Shown here piece by piece: positions 61,100 through 64,000 of a DNA stretch of 64,000 nt. The first letter of the stretch is position 1. Each line of letters begins with the position of its first letter. A model generated the notes under the pieces. The model did no database searches. It was not told where the DNA came from and saw only the letters and a program-made list of their open reading frames with translations. The position numbers and the translations under genes are program-made. The DNA comes from Dyadobacter sp. (GTDB taxonomy: Bacteria > Bacteroidota > Bacteroidia > Cytophagales > Spirosomataceae), in contig NZ_JAGIAS010000003.1 of the NCBI RefSeq assembly GCF_017744695.1, positions 806,001 through 870,000 of the forward strand, given 5' to 3'.

Positions 61100-61549
61100 A
61101 TGGATCAACCCGTTTACGATGTTAAAGTTCTTGAAGATGGTTGCCGTTTTGACTTTTTGAGTATTGGATACACAGCAACGCACAAAGCGATTCTTTACCA
61201 AGAGACGGAGATTCCTTTTTTATATTCCCTGACATTAGCAGAAGTACAATGGGATGGAAGGCTTTCGACGACTATTAACAATAGCAATGCGGACGTGAAG
61301 CCTACCATGGCAACTATATCTAAAACCATTGAAACTTTCACCGATGCGCATCCAAGAGCCGTCGTTGGCTTTATGGGAAATACCGATGCCAAAACCCGAT
61401 TATTCAGAATTGCGATCACACGAGATCTTGACAAGTTTTTGGAAAAATACCTGATATGGGGAGTCAGAAGCGATAACGGCAGGCGCGAGCCGTTTAAACC
61501 CAATCAGCCTTATCAATATTTTTTCATCACCAGTCGATTTTCAACTTAA
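61100..61549 (+). CDS. DUF6934-like hypothetical protein
   Basis: 149 residues from the ATG at 61100; a GTG at 61079 is a longer alternative. Soluble, no signal. Pattern KVLEDGCRFDFLSIG at the start, STTINNSNADVKPTMATISK in the middle and AVVGFMGNTDAKTRLFRIAI followed by PYQYFFITS matches my memory of the DUF6934 family of Bacteroidota, of unknown function; this was not verified. It is one of only two plus-strand genes in this part of the region and is followed 11 nt later by a small gene, which looks like a two-gene accessory unit. Confidence 0.6.
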   Translation: MDQPVYDVKVLEDGCRFDFLSIGYTATHKAILYQETEIPFLYSLTLAEVQWDGRLSTTINNSNADVKPTMATISKTIETFTDAHPRAVVGFMGNTDAKTRLFRIAITRDLDKFLEKYLIWGVRSDNGRREPFKPNQPYQYFFITSRFST

Positions 61550-61560
61550 AAAGGACCAAA

Positions 61561-61719
61561 ATGAAAGCACAAGCAAAGAAAACCCATGACTTTAAACCAC
61601 AGCCACTCAAAGGCATATATGACAACTCAGAAGAACTTGGAAGAGATATGAGCCGGTTCCTCCTGGAGAGTTTATTGGGGTCGGTTTACAATCAATCAAG
61701 AAGCAAACAGATACAATAA
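61561..61719 (+). CDS. Small 52-residue protein paired with the DUF6934-like gene
   Basis: ATG at 61561, 11 nt after the preceding stop, with GGACC upstream. The product is basic at its N-terminus (MKAQAKKTHDFKPQPLKGIY) and helical afterwards (NSEELGRDMSRFLLESLLGS). No family recognised. The close spacing and shared terminator at 61724-61753 support a real two-gene transcript. Such small partners are often antitoxins or regulators, but nothing in the sequence proves that. Confidence 0.6.
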   Translation: MKAQAKKTHDFKPQPLKGIYDNSEELGRDMSRFLLESLLGSVYNQSRSKQIQ

Positions 61720-61723
61720 GCCA

Positions 61724-61753
61724 AAACAGCCCGGAAATGCTTCCGGGCTGTTT
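61724..61753. terminator. Terminator between the small gene and the GH-A glycosidase gene
   Basis: Perfect 13-bp stem (61724-61736 with 61741-61753), 4-nt loop. Lies between convergent genes at 5 nt after one stop and 20 nt from the other; A/T ends allow use in both directions. Confidence 0.9.
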
Positions 61754-61772
61754 CACGTTTTTATATTAAAAC

Positions 61773-62942
61773 CTAGCTGCTCTTCTCGCTGGTCAACTTC
61801 TTAATCAAATCCACCTCAGCCTGCTTGTAGGGCGTTCCGTCTTTTCTGAAAATATCGTGAAACCACAAGTCGGGTTCTTTGGTATAGGTCTTTTTCCAGC
61901 TATCCCAAGGATAAATGGTTTGCGATTTGCCATCTACGAGGCCCCAATTGATGGCGCCTACGTTGTATTTTTGGGCAATCGGCAAAGATGTTTCGAAGAA
62001 GCTGCCGTTTCCGCGCGACATGTATTCGGTGCAAATCAAAGGGCGACCGTATGGTTCCAGCCATTTAATGCGTTTCTCGAATTCCTGCGCATTTTCGTAA
62101 TTGTGGAATGTGATTACGTCCGATTGTTCGAGCTGCGCTTTTTCGATCGGTTTCAGCTTCTCAGGTGATGACCAGTCACCCGCCCATACGCCCGATGACA
62201 GCGGTTGAGAAGGATTCACCGAACGTGCCCATTCAAATGATTTTACCATGAGCGGCAATACGTAATCCACCTTGTTCGGCAATTCCACTTTACCGTAGGA
62301 GCTGTTATTGGTGTTATCCGGTTCATTCCAAATATCCCACATCAATACCCTGTCATCGTTCGCGAATGCGGCGACAGTGCCTTTCACGTATCTTTCCAGA
62401 CGCGGATATTGCGTACTATCCTTCAATGCATTGAATCCCGGGTTTTGCACCCAGCCTGAGTTATGGACACCGGGCTTAGGATCGCGCTGCTTGCCCAGTT
62501 TCGGGAACGGGTCCCAGCAGGAATCAAACAAAACCAGTACCGGTTTGATATTGTGCTTTTTCGTGATGTTCAGGAATGTATCAAGGCGTTTGATAAACCC
62601 TGTGGAATCTTGCTGATAAAGCAGGTCGTGCAGGTATACGCGCATGGTGTTCATCCCGATGTTTTGCGCCCAGCCGAGCTCTTTATCGATCGTAGCGGTG
62701 TCGAAAGATTCCGCCTGGAACATTTCGAGCTGGTTGATAGCCGTGCTGGGGAGGAAATCGGCGCCTACGAGCCAGCCCTGTTTGGCATACCATTCCCTGG
62801 CTTGCTCCTTGGTCCATATTTCGCGACCGGCGGATTGCTCCTGTGCCGGGGCTTCCTCTTTTTTCTCGTCGGCTTTCTTGGCGCAGTTCTGCAACGTGAG
62901 GCAGGCCGCAACAGCCCAGATAGTCGTTTTTAACAATTTCAT
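61773..62942 (-). CDS. Clan GH-A glycoside hydrolase (GH5-like), lipoprotein
   Basis: A 389-residue lipoprotein (lipobox LQNC, Cys20). TIM-barrel glycosidase marks: NIGMNTMRVYLHDLL, acid/base E207 in MWDIWNEPDN, HNYEN at 280-284 and nucleophile E306 in ICTEYMSRG, the classical NEP-plus-E pair of clan GH-A retaining enzymes. Related annotations run from cellulase-like GH5 to GH2-like families; substrate not determined. It lies 21 nt after the GH43 gene on the same strand, so the two are co-transcribed. Confidence 0.85.
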   Translation of the reverse strand: MKLLKTTIWAVAACLTLQNCAKKADEKKEEAPAQEQSAGREIWTKEQAREWYAKQGWLVGADFLPSTAINQLEMFQAESFDTATIDKELGWAQNIGMNTMRVYLHDLLYQQDSTGFIKRLDTFLNITKKHNIKPVLVLFDSCWDPFPKLGKQRDPKPGVHNSGWVQNPGFNALKDSTQYPRLERYVKGTVAAFANDDRVLMWDIWNEPDNTNNSSYGKVELPNKVDYVLPLMVKSFEWARSVNPSQPLSSGVWAGDWSSPEKLKPIEKAQLEQSDVITFHNYENAQEFEKRIKWLEPYGRPLICTEYMSRGNGSFFETSLPIAQKYNVGAINWGLVDGKSQTIYPWDSWKKTYTKEPDLWFHDIFRKDGTPYKQAEVDLIKKLTSEKSS

Positions 62943-62963
62943 CAGGTGTTAGAATTGGTTTAG

Positions 62964-64000
62964 TTATTTAAAAAGCGGTGCAGGCCGGTTTTCTATGCTT
63001 GGCACTGCGTTGGAAATTTCGGGCCAGCCGTTTTTCCAGGTCAATTTATCCAGCATCAATACCCGACGGTTCGCGCCGCTCGATACCCTCGGCTCCGCCT
63101 TGCTAATGGCGTGGTACAAAAGCCAGTCGGTACCCGCGTCGTCGGTTATCCAGCGCGCATTATGCCCCGGCCCGGCATACACATCGTTTCCGTGGAGCAA
63201 TAAGGTTCCGGTACCGCGATCTTTCAAATCCTTGCCCTCCTGATCCAGAAACGGCCCGAAAATGGATTTGGAACGCCCCATTCTCACATGATACTTACTC
63301 TTCTCAAATTCACAGCAACTTTCTTTCGACCCCAGAAAGTAGTAGTAATCTCCTTTCTTCTGGATCATCACCGCTTCGAAATCACCCGCAGCCACTTTGA
63401 ATTTCTTTGAAAGATCGGGCACCGACTTACCGTCGGCGGACAATTCCACGCCATAAGTCCCCTGCGCAGGCTTATCGCTGAAACTGCCCCAGAAAACATA
63501 CTTTTTACCATCGGCTTCGAGGTAAAACGGGTCAATGGAGTTGGGAACTTCGACGTCGGCGCTCGTAAATAGCTTTCCCTGGTCCACAAACGGGCCCGCC
63601 GGTGAATCGGCGATCGCCAGACCAACCCCCGGATTCACATCTCCCCAGGTCGAATAGGCGTAGTACATATGGTATTTACCGTTCACTTTGACCACGTCGG
63701 GTGCCCATATGCCCCCTTTTTCCTTCCAGGCAGGTTTAGTTGTGAATGCTTCGTTGACATAACCCCAATGCACGAGGTCTTTGGAACGGACAATGGGCAC
63801 CAGTCGGGAACCGTTGCCATCGCCCCAGTCGTCCTGCGTACCGTAGGCGTAAAAGTATCCGTCGTCGCCTTTCACCACCGTTGGGTCGGCGAGAATGGGT
63901 TCAAAAACCGGATTTTTATATTCCTTGTCTCCCGGACCAGGGTTATGCTGCCCGGGGACATCCTGTCGGGGACAGGTCAGAATCAATGGCAACAGCAGTG
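62964..64000 (-). CDS. GH43 family glycosidase (arabinosidase/xylosidase type), 5'-truncated by window edge
   Basis: The frame is open to the right edge. The last upstream codons read LLLPLILTC, a signal peptide or lipoprotein signal whose start codon lies beyond 64000; an internal TTG at 63992 is not a credible start. Five-bladed propeller GH43 marks: FEPILADPTVVKGDDGYFYA (catalytic base Asp), GIWAPDVVKVNGKYHMYYAY, VPNSIDPFYLEADGKKYVFW (pKa-modulating Asp) and DFEAVMIQKKGDYYYFLGS (acid Glu). Acts on arabinose- or xylose-containing side chains or arabinan. First visible gene of the leftward GH operon. Confidence 0.92.
   Translation of the reverse strand, partial: LLLPLILTCPRQDVPGQHNPGPGDKEYKNPVFEPILADPTVVKGDDGYFYAYGTQDDWGDGNGSRLVPIVRSKDLVHWGYVNEAFTTKPAWKEKGGIWAPDVVKVNGKYHMYYAYSTWGDVNPGVGLAIADSPAGPFVDQGKLFTSADVEVPNSIDPFYLEADGKKYVFWGSFSDKPAQGTYGVELSADGKSVPDLSKKFKVAAGDFEAVMIQKKGDYYYFLGSKESCCEFEKSKYHVRMGRSKSIFGPFLDQEGKDLKDRGTGTLLLHGNDVYAGPGHNARWITDDAGTDWLLYHAISKAEPRVSSGANRRVLMLDKLTWKNGWPEISNAVPSIENRPAPLFK

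Overview
This window reads as chromosomal DNA from a member of the Bacteroidota, most likely a Cytophagales bacterium close to Dyadobacter or Spirosoma. The genus is an inference from gene style, not from a marker gene. The signs are three SusC/SusD pairs, two ECF sigma factor/FecR pairs, many secreted lipoproteins, a type IX secretion sorting domain, class II xylose isomerase, and promoters of the Bacteroidota type (TTTG, about 19 nt, TAnnTTTG) where they can be read. No rRNA, tRNA, CRISPR, phage or insertion sequence was seen. Both window edges cut genes (GH92 on the left, GH43 on the right).

Layout. 0-3.4 kb: a truncated GH92 glycosidase, an MBL-fold hydrolase, and a tightly overlapping operon of small antitoxin-like protein, PIN toxin and patatin phospholipase. 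3.4-15.2 kb: a SusC-SusD-FG-GAP/ASPIC-vanadium haloperoxidase run on the minus strand, with a second haloperoxidase paralogue diverging from its promoter side. 15.1-29 kb: housekeeping genes, namely nadA-nadB (NAD synthesis), a PiT phosphate transporter, rlmN, yqeY-cvpA, pdxJ, a Tat-exported Gfo/Idh/MocA oxidoreductase, an SCP2-domain protein, a small membrane protein, a PpiD/SurA-like foldase and xylA. 29.1-36.4 kb: a membrane-tethered TPR/HTH regulator, then a TonB-dependent receptor, a beta-helix lipoprotein and a beta-propeller phytase, which suggests organic-phosphate capture. 36.4-64 kb: a long, almost wholly minus-strand polysaccharide-utilisation region. Two sigma/FecR/SusC/SusD modules bracket a redox cassette (GMC oxidoreductase with its gluconate-dehydrogenase-type small subunit, an MFS transporter and two secreted FAD-dependent oxidoreductases). 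It is followed by a T9SS-sorted protein, a sulfatase, a GH-A clan glycosidase and a GH43 enzyme. A short plus-strand pair of unknown genes sits inside it.

How it works together. In the large region, SusCD pairs would import oligosaccharides. The STN domains on two SusC proteins would signal through FecR to their own ECF sigma factors. Sulfatase, GH5-like, GH43 and GH92 enzymes would trim glycans, and the oxidoreductases would oxidise sugars in the periplasm. The other notable feature is non-coding: several leaders carry short degenerate word arrays, often as inverted pairs next to start codons, plus two long perfect palindromes.
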